Source of the DNA: Streptomyces sp. Ru62
GTDB taxonomy: Bacteria; Actinomycetota; Actinomycetes; Streptomycetales; Streptomycetaceae
Direction: 5' to 3'
DNA length: 64,000 nucleotides
Assembly: GCF_002920615.1 (NCBI RefSeq)
Contig: NZ_PQSU01000020.1
Location: 124,001 to 188,000 of the forward strand
The number at the start of each line of letters is the position of its first letter. Position 1 is the first letter of the stretch. The position numbers were made by a program, and so were the translations under genes. The notes below the pieces were generated by a model. It worked only from the letters and a program-made list of their open reading frames with translations. It was not told the origin of the DNA and did no database searches. Shown one piece after another: positions 7,816-16,851 of the stretch.

Positions 7816-8565
7816 GTGGGTCAGCCGGAGATGCAGCCCGAGGGTCCGCCTCAGGACGGGCGGGGCGAGGGTGCGGCCGGGCTGCGGCCGGGCGATCTGA
7901 CCGGGCGGGCCTTCCCGCTCGGGGACTGGGGCGAACCCGCCGAGCGGCTGGACGAGTTGTACCGGTGGGTGGAGCGGCGGGCGCTGGAGACGGCCGCCTG
8001 GTACCTGCGGGACCGGGTGTGGAAGCGGCGCGGGGCGCGCGTGCTGCGGGCCGGGGCGGCGACCGGGGCCGTGGCCGGGGCGGCGCTGCCGCTGCTGGAG
8101 CTGACCGGGGCGGCCGGCGGGGTGGCGCCGTGGGGCTGTCTGGCGCTGCTGCTCGCGGTGTCCTGCGTCGGCATCGACCGGTTCTTCGGGGTCACCTCGG
8201 GCTGGATGAGGGACGTGGCCACGGCCCAGGCAGTGCACCGGCGGCTCCAGGCGTTGCAGTTCGACTGGGCGGCGGAGTGCGTGCGGGAGGTGCTGGGGCC
8301 GGCGGAGGGCACGGCGAGCGAGGCGGCCGAGCGGTGCCTGTCGGTGCTGCGGCGGTTCTCGGAGGACGTCGTGGAGCTGGTGCGCACGGAGACGACCGAC
8401 TGGATGGTGGAGTTCCGCACGGGGGCGGCCCCACTGGGCATCCAGACGGCGGTGGCGACGGTGCCGCGCCAGGAGACCGGGGGCCCCGGTGCCCGCTTCC
8501 CCCTGCCACCGGCGAACGGCAGCCGCCCGAACATGCCCCGGCAACGGCCACCGGAGCCGCGGTGA
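7816..8565 (+). CDS. SLATT-domain-like membrane protein
   Basis: 249 residues from GTG 7816, preferred over the GTG at 7795 because AGGGAG (7803-7808) lies at a good distance. The polar N-terminus is followed by a helix R-L-D-E-L-Y-R-W-V-E-R-R-A-L-E-T-A-x-W-Y-L-R-D-R-x-W-K-R-R, two closely spaced membrane helices (about 70-90 and 97-115) joined by a short loop, and a cytoplasmic helical region (F-G-V-T-S-G-W-M-R-D-V-A-T-A-Q) that reaches the end. This helix-hairpin-helix layout is that of SLATT domains, proposed to form pores or effectors in nucleotide-signalling conflict systems. No partner enzyme of such systems is next to it, so function is open. Confidence 0.65.
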   Translation: MGQPEMQPEGPPQDGRGEGAAGLRPGDLTGRAFPLGDWGEPAERLDELYRWVERRALETAAWYLRDRVWKRRGARVLRAGAATGAVAGAALPLLELTGAAGGVAPWGCLALLLAVSCVGIDRFFGVTSGWMRDVATAQAVHRRLQALQFDWAAECVREVLGPAEGTASEAAERCLSVLRRFSEDVVELVRTETTDWMVEFRTGAAPLGIQTAVATVPRQETGGPGARFPLPPANGSRPNMPRQRPPEPR

Positions 8566-8566
8566 G

Positions 8567-8604
8567 CACCCCGAAGGGGCGCGGGGAACCACGCGATCAG
8601 CCGG
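8567..8604 (+). repeat. Dispersed intergenic repeat, copy B
   Basis: CACCCCGAAGGGGCGCGGGG continuing with AACCACGCGATCAGCC: the same core (CCCC-GAA-GGGG) and tail as the copy near 1017. It begins one base after the stop codon of the SLATT-like gene and ends four bases before the converging minus-strand gene, so it fills the junction and probably serves as its terminator. Confidence 0.65.
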
Positions 8605-8607
8605 AAC

Positions 8608-10137
8608 CTACGCGCACAGTTTCATCCCCTCCGGTGTCCAGCACGGCACGTGTCCATGGGTGCGGATGATGGACTGGCCGTTTCCCCGGGACAGGTACGT
8701 CAGGAAGCTGGAGGCGAGGGAGTCGGCGGGCGGACTGCCGTAGGTGTAGGCGTACTCGATCTCCCGGTACGGATACCCGCTGCGCCCGTGCTCGATCGCG
8801 TCGACGGAGGGCGCGTCGCCGTCGAGGCCCAGCACGCGCACCCCCTTCGCCCGCAACGCCAGGTTCAGCTCGCTGTAGCCGACGGCACCGGGCAGTTCGG
8901 CCACCTTCGCCAGCACCTGGTCGGTGGAGTCCAGCTCACAGCGGGTCACCGGCGCCGACGGATAGTCCTTGCGGACGCAGTCGACGGACGAGTTGGCCAT
9001 TTCGCCCCGTCCCAGCACCCGCCGCTGGAAGACCTGCCGGGTCCCGGAGTTGGCGTCCCGGCTGACCAGGTGGACCGGCAGCGACCGCCCGCCGAGCCGC
9101 GCCCAGTCGCGGATCCGCCCCTGGTACAGCCCGCGCACGTCCGCGGTGGACAGGTTCCGTACGCCCACGTCGTCGTTGACCACGAGCGCGAACACGGACA
9201 GCGCGACCCGGGTCTCGCGCAGCTCGGGCATGTCGCCGGGCTTGGATCCGTCCGAGAAGGCGACGACCGCCGGCGCCCCCTTCCCCTTCGCCGCCGCCCC
9301 GGCCGCCGCCAGTTCCCGGATGCCGGCGGTGGAGCCGTGGACGTCGACGGCGATGTCCGCGCCCTCGCAGTCCTCCTCGTACTCCTCCGCCACCTCCCGC
9401 AGCACCGGCGCGAAGGCCGTCGAGCCGATCACGGTCAGCGTGCCCTGCTCGCAGCCGACCGGTGGCGGGCTGTCGTCGCGGGCCACGACGATGCCGGCGA
9501 GGGTCATCACGCACACCGTGAGCATGATGGTGATGAGCCGGGAGGCGCGGCTGAACAGGGGCGGCTTGTCGTCGGGGGTGGCGCTGCGGTTGGGGTGGAC
9601 CTCGCCCTCCCGGATCCCGCCGATCAGCCGGATCCCCCGGCCCACGTCACCGCCGGACAGCAGCACCAGCAGCTTGAAGTGGTCGCCCCTGTTGAGCGGG
9701 ACGCGCGGGATGCGCAGGGTGTTGCCCTCGTAGCCGAAGCCGCGCTCGGCGGTGAAGTGGTCCATCAGGTGGTCGGTGTCGGTGGGCTGGGTCACCGACA
9801 CGCCCCGGATGGTCCGGTCGGTGAACACCGCGGTGAGCCCGTGCCGTTCGGGGCTGGTGTAGTCGTCGCGGTCGATGCCCTGCGAGCCGTCGTTCTCGAC
9901 GCGCAGCAGGACGAGCGTGGCGTCCTCCATGCCGGGCGCTTCGAGGAAGAGCCCGAGCCGCCGGTTGACCCGCCCGGACCGCACGTCGTCGCCTATCGGG
10001 TTGTCCATCTGCACCCGGTAACCGACCCGCTTGCGCCGCGGCACCCGGCGCTCGTACCAGACCATGCCCGCGGACGCGGCGATGCCCAGCACCGCGGTGC
10101 CGACGGCGACGACGTTCTCCGCGCTCAGCCACTCCAT
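8608..10137 (-). CDS. Membrane-anchored PstS-like substrate-binding protein
   Basis: 509 residues. A membrane helix near the N-terminus (about 8-27), a cytoplasmic or linker domain of about 170 residues, a second membrane helix at about 200-220, and then an external periplasmic-binding-protein fold that starts with G-T-L-T-V-I-G-S-T-A-F-A-P-V-L and contains S-R-D-A-N-S-G-T-R-Q-V-F and G-A-V-G-Y-S-E-L, the phosphate-binding loops of the PstS family. Cysteines near the end (V-P-C-W, L-C-A) may pair. No transporter subunits are nearby, so a sensor role is as likely as transport. The Ser/Thr kinase gene lies 142 bases upstream on the same strand. Confidence 0.7.
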   Translation of the reverse strand: MEWLSAENVVAVGTAVLGIAASAGMVWYERRVPRRKRVGYRVQMDNPIGDDVRSGRVNRRLGLFLEAPGMEDATLVLLRVENDGSQGIDRDDYTSPERHGLTAVFTDRTIRGVSVTQPTDTDHLMDHFTAERGFGYEGNTLRIPRVPLNRGDHFKLLVLLSGGDVGRGIRLIGGIREGEVHPNRSATPDDKPPLFSRASRLITIMLTVCVMTLAGIVVARDDSPPPVGCEQGTLTVIGSTAFAPVLREVAEEYEEDCEGADIAVDVHGSTAGIRELAAAGAAAKGKGAPAVVAFSDGSKPGDMPELRETRVALSVFALVVNDDVGVRNLSTADVRGLYQGRIRDWARLGGRSLPVHLVSRDANSGTRQVFQRRVLGRGEMANSSVDCVRKDYPSAPVTRCELDSTDQVLAKVAELPGAVGYSELNLALRAKGVRVLGLDGDAPSVDAIEHGRSGYPYREIEYAYTYGSPPADSLASSFLTYLSRGNGQSIIRTHGHVPCWTPEGMKLCA

Positions 10138-10279
10138 GTGGGTGCCCCCGCCACTCCCCGGAGCCGGATGATGGTGGAGTCACGGTACGCGCGCGAACAG
10201 GCGCCGACGGGTCCGGTCCACGAACGTTCGCCCGACGTTCAACTACCCCGGGGACAGCGCGCGTTGCCGGCCGTCACGG

Positions 10280-12109
10280 TCACTGCCTGCGGTACGTCAG
10301 GCTCTCCCCTCCGCTCGTCTTCGCCCGCTTCAGCCGTCCGTCCGGCAGCAGGGTGACCTCGGTGGCCTCGCCCGGGGTGCAGGAGGAGGCCGGCTCGCCG
10401 GTCGTCACGGTGGACGGGCCGATCTCCAACGGCCCGTCCGCACTGGGCTCCTGGGCCAGCTCCGCCTCGAAGACGCAGTGGTACGAACCGCCGCCCTCGG
10501 CCGGCCCGTCCGCGACCAGCGTCAGCACGGTGTCGCCCACCTCGCCCTGCCGGATGGTCAGTTCACGGGTGTTGGAGCCGCCCGCGTTGTCGATGGTCGT
10601 CCGCCAGGTGCCCAGATACGCGTCCGGCACCGCGCCGGCCGTGGAGGCGGAGGGGGACGGCTCCTCCGTCGCGGACGGGGAGGGCGTGCCGGAGCCGTCC
10701 GGCGAGCCGGAGGTGTCGGTGGGCGCCTGGACGACCGTGCCGCCGCCCTTGTCGTCGCTCCCCGCGCCGTTCCGCATCAGCGCGTACACCGAACCGCCCG
10801 CGCCCAGCGCGACGACCAGCGCGACCACGACGAGCAGCGCGGTGGACCGCCCGCTGCGCCGCTCGGGGTCCACCGGGACCCCGACGGTGGGCGGCCCGTA
10901 CGGCGGGGTGGACCCGGGCGGCGGATACCCGTGGCCGACGGGCTGGGGGTGCGGTGGGTGCGGCTGTGCGTACGCCTGCTGCGGATACGGTTGCTGCGGC
11001 GGGTACGGCGGCTGCGGCTGCGGCACCCCGTACGCCGGTCCGAACCCGGCGGAGGCGGGCGGCGGCGGAGCCTGGGCGGAGACCGCGGTGGGCAGGCGAT
11101 CGACGCTCCCGGCGTCCCCGCCGTCCAGGACAGCGGCGTGCTCGGGCCCCCCGCCCGGACCGGACGTTGGACCCGCGCCCCGTTCCGGGTCCTCGGCCTC
11201 CAGCAACCGCACCGCATGCCTGCCGAGCTGCGCGACCAGCGAACTCGGCAGCCAAGGGTCCCGCGACCGCCCCTCGGCCACGGTGTCCTCCACCCCCGTC
11301 CGCTCCAGGACGGCGTCGAGCGAGGGCCGGGCCCCCGGCTCCTTGCGCAGGCAGTCCCGGACGAGGTCGGCGATCCCCTCCGGCACCCCGGTGAGATCCG
11401 GCTCCTCCTGGGCGATCCGGAACATCAGCGCGTGCGCGCCGCTGTCGGCGTTGCCGAAGGGCAGGGTCCCGGTCGCCGCGTACGCCAGCACGGACCCGAG
11501 GCAGAACACGTCGCACGCCGGCGTGATCCGGTCCCCGCGGACCTGCTCGGGCGCCATGAACCCCGGCGACCCGACGAGCGCCCCGGCCCGGGTGAGCCCC
11601 TCCCCGCCGGCGGTCGCCGTCTCCCGGGCCCGGGCGATCCCGAAGTCGATCACGCGGGGCCCGTCGATGGTCACGAGCACGTTGGACGGCTTGAGGTCCC
11701 GGTGCACGATCCCGGCCGCGTGGATGTCCTTCAGCGCGTGCGCGAGCCCCGCCGCCAGAATCCGCACCGACCGCTCGGGCAGTGCCCCGTGGTCGTGCCC
11801 GACGACCTGCTGGAGGCTCGGCCCGGCCACGTACCCGGTCGCCACCCACGGCACGGCCGCCTCGGTGTCCGCGTCCAGCACGGGCGCGGTCCAGTACCCG
11901 CCGACCCGTCGCGCGGCCTCCACCTCCTGCCGGAACCGCGCCCGGAACTCCTCCTGCGCCGCCAGCTCCTCCCGGACGAGCTTCACCGCGACGGTCCGCC
12001 CCCGGTCCGACCGCGCCAGGTACACCTGCCCCATACCGCCGGCGCCGAGCCGCGCCAGCAGCCGATAAGCACCGATTCCCTGCGGATCCCCCGGCCCCAG
12101 CTTCTCCAT
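10280..12109 (-). CDS. Membrane-bound eukaryotic-type Ser/Thr protein kinase
   Basis: 609 residues. The kinase domain (about 12-275) has the glycine loop L-G-A-G-G-M-G-Q-V-Y (21-30), the ATP lysine Lys43, H-R-D-L-K-P-S-N (136-143), D-F-G (155-157) and S-P-G-F-M-A-P-E-Q; all catalytic residues are present. A Pro/Gln/Tyr-rich linker leads to one membrane helix at about 425-450 and an external C-terminal domain with two cysteines; no PASTA repeats are present. I chose the ATG at 12107-12109 because GGGGAAGG stands nine bases before it; the ATG seven codons upstream has no ribosome binding site. The gene is divergent from the aminotransferase gene. Confidence 0.88.
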   Translation of the reverse strand: MEKLGPGDPQGIGAYRLLARLGAGGMGQVYLARSDRGRTVAVKLVREELAAQEEFRARFRQEVEAARRVGGYWTAPVLDADTEAAVPWVATGYVAGPSLQQVVGHDHGALPERSVRILAAGLAHALKDIHAAGIVHRDLKPSNVLVTIDGPRVIDFGIARARETATAGGEGLTRAGALVGSPGFMAPEQVRGDRITPACDVFCLGSVLAYAATGTLPFGNADSGAHALMFRIAQEEPDLTGVPEGIADLVRDCLRKEPGARPSLDAVLERTGVEDTVAEGRSRDPWLPSSLVAQLGRHAVRLLEAEDPERGAGPTSGPGGGPEHAAVLDGGDAGSVDRLPTAVSAQAPPPPASAGFGPAYGVPQPQPPYPPQQPYPQQAYAQPHPPHPQPVGHGYPPPGSTPPYGPPTVGVPVDPERRSGRSTALLVVVALVVALGAGGSVYALMRNGAGSDDKGGGTVVQAPTDTSGSPDGSGTPSPSATEEPSPSASTAGAVPDAYLGTWRTTIDNAGGSNTRELTIRQGEVGDTVLTLVADGPAEGGGSYHCVFEAELAQEPSADGPLEIGPSTVTTGEPASSCTPGEATEVTLLPDGRLKRAKTSGGESLTYRRQ

Positions 12110-12300
12110 CCGCGTCCGCCTTCCCCCCATAGGTCTGCGACGACCGAGAATAGTGCGGTCGTACGACAGGAGGTTCGTCCTCCGCCGATCCCCGGCCGGT
12201 CTCCGCCGCCGCGCCGTCGACAACCTGTCGCGCTTTCCCCCCGCCCACGGAACAGGACGCCGATAGGACTTCCGCATCGCGGACATCTACGCTCGGCCGC

Positions 12301-13656
12301 ATGACCCCTCAGCCCAGCCCCGAAGCCGGCGCCGCGGTGAAGGCCGCGGACCGTGCGCACGTCTTCCACTCCTGGTCGGCCCAGGACCTCATCGACCCGC
12401 TCGCCGTCGCCGGCGCCGAGGGGTCGTACTTCTGGGACTACGACGGCACGCGGTACCTGGACTTCACCAGCGGACTCGTCTTCACCAACATCGGCTACCA
12501 GCACCCGAAGGTCGTCGCGGCGATCCAGGAGCAGGCCGCGAAGCTGACGACCTTCGCGCCCGCGTTCGCCGTCGAGGCCCGCTCGGAGGCGGCCCGGCTG
12601 ATCGCCGAGCGGACCCCCGGCGACCTGGACAAGATCTTCTTCACCAACGGCGGCGCGGACGCCGTCGAGCACGCGGTCCGCATGGCCCGGCTGCACACGG
12701 GCCGCCCGAAGGTGCTCTCGGCCTACCGCTCGTACCACGGCGGCACCCAGCAGGCCATCAACATCACCGGTGACCCGCGCCGCTGGGCCTCCGACGGCGC
12801 CGCCGCCGGTGTCGTCCACTTCTGGGCGCCCTTCCTCTACCGCTCCCGCTTCTACGCCGAGACCGAGGAGCAGGAGTGCGCCCGGGCGCTGGAGCACCTG
12901 GAGACGACGATCGCCTTCGAGGGCCCGGCGACCATCGCGGCGATCATCCTGGAGACCATCCCGGGCACCGCCGGGATCATGGTGCCGCCGCCCGGCTACC
13001 TGGCCGGGGTGCGCGAGCTGTGCGACAAGTACGGCATCGTCTTCGTCCTGGACGAGGTCATGGCCGGCTTCGGCCGGACCGGCGAGTGGTTCGCGGCCGA
13101 CCTGTTCGGCGTCACCCCGGACCTGATGACCTTCGCCAAGGGCGTGAACTCCGGTTACGTCCCGCTCGGCGGTGTCGCCATCTCGCAGGAGATCGCGGAG
13201 ACGTTCGGCAAGCGCCCCTACCCCGGTGGGCTCACCTACTCCGGCCACCCGCTGGCCTGCGCCGCCGCCGTCGCCACGATCAACGTGATGGCGGAGGAGG
13301 GCGTCGTGGAGAACGCCAGGCGGCTCGGCGAGAGCGTCGTCGGACCCGGCCTCGCCGAGCTGGCGAAGCGACACCCGAGCGTCGGCGAGGTGCGCGGTAC
13401 CGGCATGTTCTGGGCGCTGGACCTGGTGAAGAACCGGGAGACCCGCGAGCCGCTGGTGCCGTACAACGCGGCCGGTGAGGCGAACGCCCCGATGGCCGCG
13501 TTCACGGCCGCCGCCAAGCGGCACGGCCTGTGGCCGTTCGTGAACATGAACCGCACCCACGTCGTCCCGCCGTGCAACGCGAGCGAGGCCGAACTGAAGG
13601 AGGGCCTGGCCGCGCTCGACGCCGCGTTGAGCGTCGCCGACGAACACACGGTGTGA
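12301..13656 (+). CDS. Class III PLP-dependent aminotransferase
   Basis: 451 residues of the omega-aminotransferase fold. Recognisable parts are F-T-N-G-G-A-D-A-V-E-H-A-V-R-M-A-R (cofactor phosphate site), S-Y-H-G-G-T, the aspartate motif V-L-D-E-V-M-A-G-F-G-R-T-G, and the PLP lysine Lys280 in T-F-A-K-G-V-N-S-G-Y, followed by T-Y-S-G-H-P-L-A-C. Members act on taurine, beta-alanine, GABA or similar amines with an oxo-acid acceptor; the substrate here cannot be decided. The next gene downstream is a GntR/FCD regulator behind a striking palindrome, which hints that this gene is its target. Confidence 0.85.
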   Translation: MTPQPSPEAGAAVKAADRAHVFHSWSAQDLIDPLAVAGAEGSYFWDYDGTRYLDFTSGLVFTNIGYQHPKVVAAIQEQAAKLTTFAPAFAVEARSEAARLIAERTPGDLDKIFFTNGGADAVEHAVRMARLHTGRPKVLSAYRSYHGGTQQAINITGDPRRWASDGAAAGVVHFWAPFLYRSRFYAETEEQECARALEHLETTIAFEGPATIAAIILETIPGTAGIMVPPPGYLAGVRELCDKYGIVFVLDEVMAGFGRTGEWFAADLFGVTPDLMTFAKGVNSGYVPLGGVAISQEIAETFGKRPYPGGLTYSGHPLACAAAVATINVMAEEGVVENARRLGESVVGPGLAELAKRHPSVGEVRGTGMFWALDLVKNRETREPLVPYNAAGEANAPMAAFTAAAKRHGLWPFVNMNRTHVVPPCNASEAELKEGLAALDAALSVADEHTV

Positions 13657-13696
13657 CCGTACCGTGCCTGCCGCCGGGCGGGTCCGAACGCGTAAG

Positions 13697-13756
13697 GTGA
13701 CGTGCTCGTAAGCAACAGCGACTCGCGTAGATCGCGAGTCCGTACGAGTACGTCAC
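13697..13756. promoter_or_regulatory. Nested palindrome in front of the GntR regulator gene
   Basis: Outer arms GTGACGTGCTCGTA (13697-13710) and TACGAGTACGTCAC (13743-13756) pair with one mismatch; inside them GACTCGCG (13720-13727) and CGCGAGTC (13733-13740) pair perfectly around TAGAT. It lies 40 bases after the aminotransferase stop and 26 bases before the GntR start. It could be the regulator's own operator, a terminator of the aminotransferase transcript, or both. Confidence 0.6.
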
Positions 13757-13782
13757 CCGGACGTGTGAGGAGAGGCACGGAC

Positions 13783-14478
13783 ATGCCCGGCAACGGCACC
13801 GTGACGCGCAGCACCCTGCGCCAGCAGATCGCGGACGCGCTCCGTGACGAGGTGCTGGCGGGCCGGCTGCGCCCGGGCCGGGCGTTCACCGTGAAGGAGA
13901 TAGCCGACCAGTACGGCGTCTCCGCCACCCCCGTCCGCGAGGCACTGGTCGACCTGTCCGCGCAGGGCATCCTGGAGGCCGACCAGCACCGCGGCTTCCG
14001 GGTGCCCGAGTACTCGGTCACCGACTACCGGAACATGATCGAGGCGCGCAGCCTGGTCACCGAGGGCATGTTCCAGGCCCTCACCGCCGGCCACCCCGCC
14101 TTCCGCACCCCGCCCGAGGACCCCCGCACGGCCGCCGCCCTGGCCACCGTGCGCCGCCGCGGCGAGGAGGCCCAGCGGGCCGCGAGCGCCGGCGACCTCA
14201 CCGTCCTCATCGGCTACGACCTGCGTTTCTGGCGCGAGCTGAGCGCCCTCTTCGGCAACCCCTACCTCGGGGACTTCCTGCACCGCCTGCGCGTGCGCTC
14301 CTGGGTGTGCGTGGTGCAGCACCTGCTGCGCCTGCCCGACCTGCGCGGCCGGCTCTGGTCCGGGCACACCGAGCTGGTCGACGCGCTCGCCCGGCGCGAG
14401 GCCGACACGGCCCGCGCGATCGTGGCCGCCTCGAACGCCGACTCGCTGGCCCTGCTGGAACACCTGACCAACGGGTAA
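13783..14478 (+). CDS. GntR family transcriptional regulator, FCD type
   Basis: 231 residues from the ATG at 13783, which has GAGGAGAGG seven bases upstream; longer in-frame starts would run through the palindrome. The winged helix (about 8-72) shows L-R-Q-Q-I-A-D-A-L-R-D-E-V-L-A-G-R-L-R-P-G and T-V-K-E-I-A-D-Q-Y-G-V-S-A-T-P-V-R-E-A-L, the GntR signature. The C-terminal helical domain (about 80-225) has the FCD pattern with D-x-x-F-W and a late H-T-E-L-V-D-A-L histidine, which usually binds a metal and a carboxylate ligand. Likely targets are itself and the neighbouring aminotransferase. Confidence 0.9.
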   Translation: MPGNGTVTRSTLRQQIADALRDEVLAGRLRPGRAFTVKEIADQYGVSATPVREALVDLSAQGILEADQHRGFRVPEYSVTDYRNMIEARSLVTEGMFQALTAGHPAFRTPPEDPRTAAALATVRRRGEEAQRAASAGDLTVLIGYDLRFWRELSALFGNPYLGDFLHRLRVRSWVCVVQHLLRLPDLRGRLWSGHTELVDALARREADTARAIVAASNADSLALLEHLTNG

Positions 14479-14599
14479 GTGACCGGTACGGCCCCTCAGG
14501 TCCGTACGAGGGGAGCAGCCCCGGGGCCGTACCGACTACCCTTCCCTGACCACCTGCTGCCGTGCGCGACCGCGCGCCTGCCGACGTAGGAGCCCTCCT

Positions 14600-15250
14600 T
14601 TGGCCTGTGACCTGTGGCTGGTACCGCTCGTGGACGTGTTGTGCCACACCCCGGACAACCCCTTCGCCGAGGAACTCGCGCAGTACGACAAGGCTCTCGC
14701 CGAGGCGGGTCTGCCGCCGGTGCCGGTGTACCAGTACATGCCGGGCCTGTCCGGTGACGTCGCCCCGGTCGCCGGTTTCGACTACGACGCCCTGCACTTC
14801 CTGCGCCGGGCCCACCTGCTCCAGGTCTGCGGCCTGCCGGTGACCCCGGTGGACGAACTGGGCGGCGACTACGAACAGTTGCTGGAGATGTTCGAGTCGA
14901 CCGCCCAGCAGTCCCATCTGGTCTGGCACTACGACCACGCGGGCGCGTACGTCCCCGTGGACTTCCCGCACCCGCTGTCGAACGACGAACTCCTCGCGGG
15001 CGGCGGCCCGTTGGGCTCGTCCCAGACGCTGCTGCGGGAACTCCAGCACGTCGCCCCGGCCATCGGCATCGACCCGGCGAACCCCCCGGCGCCCCCCGCC
15101 CCGCCCACGGCCCCCACCGACCTGGAGGAGCCGGCCGTCCCGGCCCCCTACGACCCCAGCCCCTTCGCCCGCGAACGGCACGTCTGGCTGGGCCTGCACG
15201 CGGCGGCGACCCGCTCGCTGGCGCAGGGGTCGATGATCGTGTTCAGCTGA
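14600..15250 (+). CDS. Conserved hypothetical protein
   Basis: 216 residues starting at TTG 14600 (M-A-C-D-L-W-L-V-P-L-V-D-V), supported by GGAG at 14589-14592. The protein is acidic and has a folded N-terminal two thirds with F-D-Y-D-A-L-H-F-L-R-R-A-H-L-L-Q-V, a Pro/Ala-rich linker at about 160-180, and a short C-terminal segment. It has neither signal peptide nor membrane helices. I do not recognise the family; it lies between the GntR gene and purA, convergent with the latter. Confidence 0.75.
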   Translation: MACDLWLVPLVDVLCHTPDNPFAEELAQYDKALAEAGLPPVPVYQYMPGLSGDVAPVAGFDYDALHFLRRAHLLQVCGLPVTPVDELGGDYEQLLEMFESTAQQSHLVWHYDHAGAYVPVDFPHPLSNDELLAGGGPLGSSQTLLRELQHVAPAIGIDPANPPAPPAPPTAPTDLEEPAVPAPYDPSPFARERHVWLGLHAAATRSLAQGSMIVFS

Positions 15251-15370
15251 TGCGCGGCACGCTCCAGGACGCCCGACGGCCCCCGCCTCCCGGTGGACCC
15301 GGACGCCTGGTCGGCGTCTGCTGAGTCACACCGCGAAGTGAGGGCCGTGCGGTGAGGGCTGTGCGGCGGT

Positions 15371-16654
15371 CTAGAGGAACGAGTTGATCTCGATCGTCTC
15401 GTCACGGCCCGGGCCCACGCCGATCGCGGAGATCGGCGCGCCGGACATCTCCTCCAGCGCCTTGACGTAGTTCTGCGCGTTCTTCGGCAGGTCGGAGAAG
15501 GACTTCGCCTTGCTGATGTCCTCGCTCCAGCCCGGCAGCATCTCGTAGACCGGCTTCGCGTGGTGGAAGTCGGTCTGGGAGTACGGCAGTTCCTCGACGC
15601 GCTGGCCGTCGATCTCGTAGGCCACGCAGACCGGGATCTGCTCCCAGCCGGTGAGGACGTCCAGCTTGGTGAGGAAGAAGTCGGTCAGGCCGTTGACGCG
15701 GGTCGCGTAGCGGGCGATGACCGCGTCGAACCAGCCGCAGCGGCGGTCACGGCCGGTGGTGACACCGCGCTCGCCGCCGATGCGGCGCAGGGCCTCGCCG
15801 TCCTCGTCGAACAGCTCGGTCGGGAACGGGCCCGCGCCGACGCGGGTCGTGTAGGCCTTGAGGATGCCGATGACCCGGCTGATCTTCGTCGGGCCCACGC
15901 CGGCACCGGTGCAGGCGCCGCCGGCGGTCGGGTTCGACGAGGTCACGAAGGGGTACGTGCCGTGGTCGATGTCCAGCAGCGTGCCCTGGCCGCCCTCGAA
16001 GAGGACGACCTTGTCGTCCTCCAGTGCCTGGTTGAGGACCAGGACCGTGTCGGCGACGTACGGCTTGATCTGCTCGGCGTAGCCCAGCAGCTCCTCCACC
16101 ACCTGGCCCACGGCGATCGCGCGCCGGTTGTAGAGCTTGGTGAGGATCTGGTTCTTGACGTCGAGGGCCGCCTCGACCTTCTGGGTCAGGATCGACTCGT
16201 CGTAGAGGTCCTGGACCCGGATGCCCACGCGGTTGATCTTGTCGGCGTAGGTCGGGCCGATGCCACGCCCGGTCGTGCCGATCTTGCGCTTGCCGAGGAA
16301 GCGTTCCGTCACCTTGTCGACGGTCACGTTGTACGGCGTGATGATGTGCGCGTTGCCGCTGATCAGGAGCTTTGACGTGTCGACGCCACGCTCGTTCAGA
16401 CCGCTCAGCTCGGAGAGCAGGACCGACGGGTCGACGACGACACCGTTACCGATGACCGGCGTACAGCCGGGCGACAGGATTCCGGAAGGGAGGAGGTGGA
16501 GCGCGTACTTCTGGTCGCCCACGACGACCGTGTGGCCGGCGTTGTTGCCGCCCTGGTAACGCACCACATAGTCGACGGAGCCACCGAGCAGGTCCGTCGC
16601 CTTTCCCTTGCCTTCGTCACCCCACTGAGCACCGAGCAGCACAAGTGCGGGCAC
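15371..16654 (-). CDS. purA: Adenylosuccinate synthetase
   Basis: Joins IMP and aspartate with GTP to give adenylosuccinate, the first committed step to AMP. 427 residues, the standard length: G-D-E-G-K-G-K at 12-18 (GTP-binding loop with the catalytic Asp13), G-N-N-A-G-H-T, T-T-G-R-G-I-G-P-T-Y, N-P-T-A-G-G-A, T-G-R-D-R-R-C-G-W-F-D and G-V-G-P-G-R near the end. It stands alone on the minus strand between genes transcribed the other way. Confidence 0.97.
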   Translation of the reverse strand: MPALVLLGAQWGDEGKGKATDLLGGSVDYVVRYQGGNNAGHTVVVGDQKYALHLLPSGILSPGCTPVIGNGVVVDPSVLLSELSGLNERGVDTSKLLISGNAHIITPYNVTVDKVTERFLGKRKIGTTGRGIGPTYADKINRVGIRVQDLYDESILTQKVEAALDVKNQILTKLYNRRAIAVGQVVEELLGYAEQIKPYVADTVLVLNQALEDDKVVLFEGGQGTLLDIDHGTYPFVTSSNPTAGGACTGAGVGPTKISRVIGILKAYTTRVGAGPFPTELFDEDGEALRRIGGERGVTTGRDRRCGWFDAVIARYATRVNGLTDFFLTKLDVLTGWEQIPVCVAYEIDGQRVEELPYSQTDFHHAKPVYEMLPGWSEDISKAKSFSDLPKNAQNYVKALEEMSGAPISAIGVGPGRDETIEINSFL

Positions 16655-16781
16655 GCGCGTACACCCCTTCCGGGCGGGGCATGTCCAAGGTCGGGGGCTT
16701 GGGCGTAAGGTTCACCGCCGCGTACCACTGCGACCGCCGTTGGTCGCACAACCGTCGGACCGGATGCCCCGGAATAGACGA

Positions 16782-16809
16782 AGCCCCTGGCGCAATAGCG
16801 CAAGGGGCT
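16782..16809. other. Hairpin in the purA/dagK intergenic region
   Basis: AGCCCCTGGCGC (16782-16793) and GCGCAAGGGGCT (16798-16809) pair with one mismatch around an AATA loop. It lies 128 bases before purA (minus strand) and 43 bases before the plus-strand gene at 16852, so depending on the unmapped transcription starts it may be a leader attenuator or a factor-independent stop for read-through. Confidence 0.45.
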
Positions 16810-16851
16810 CTTGCACAAAGATGCTACCCGAGGAAGCGAGGCAGGACCGAG

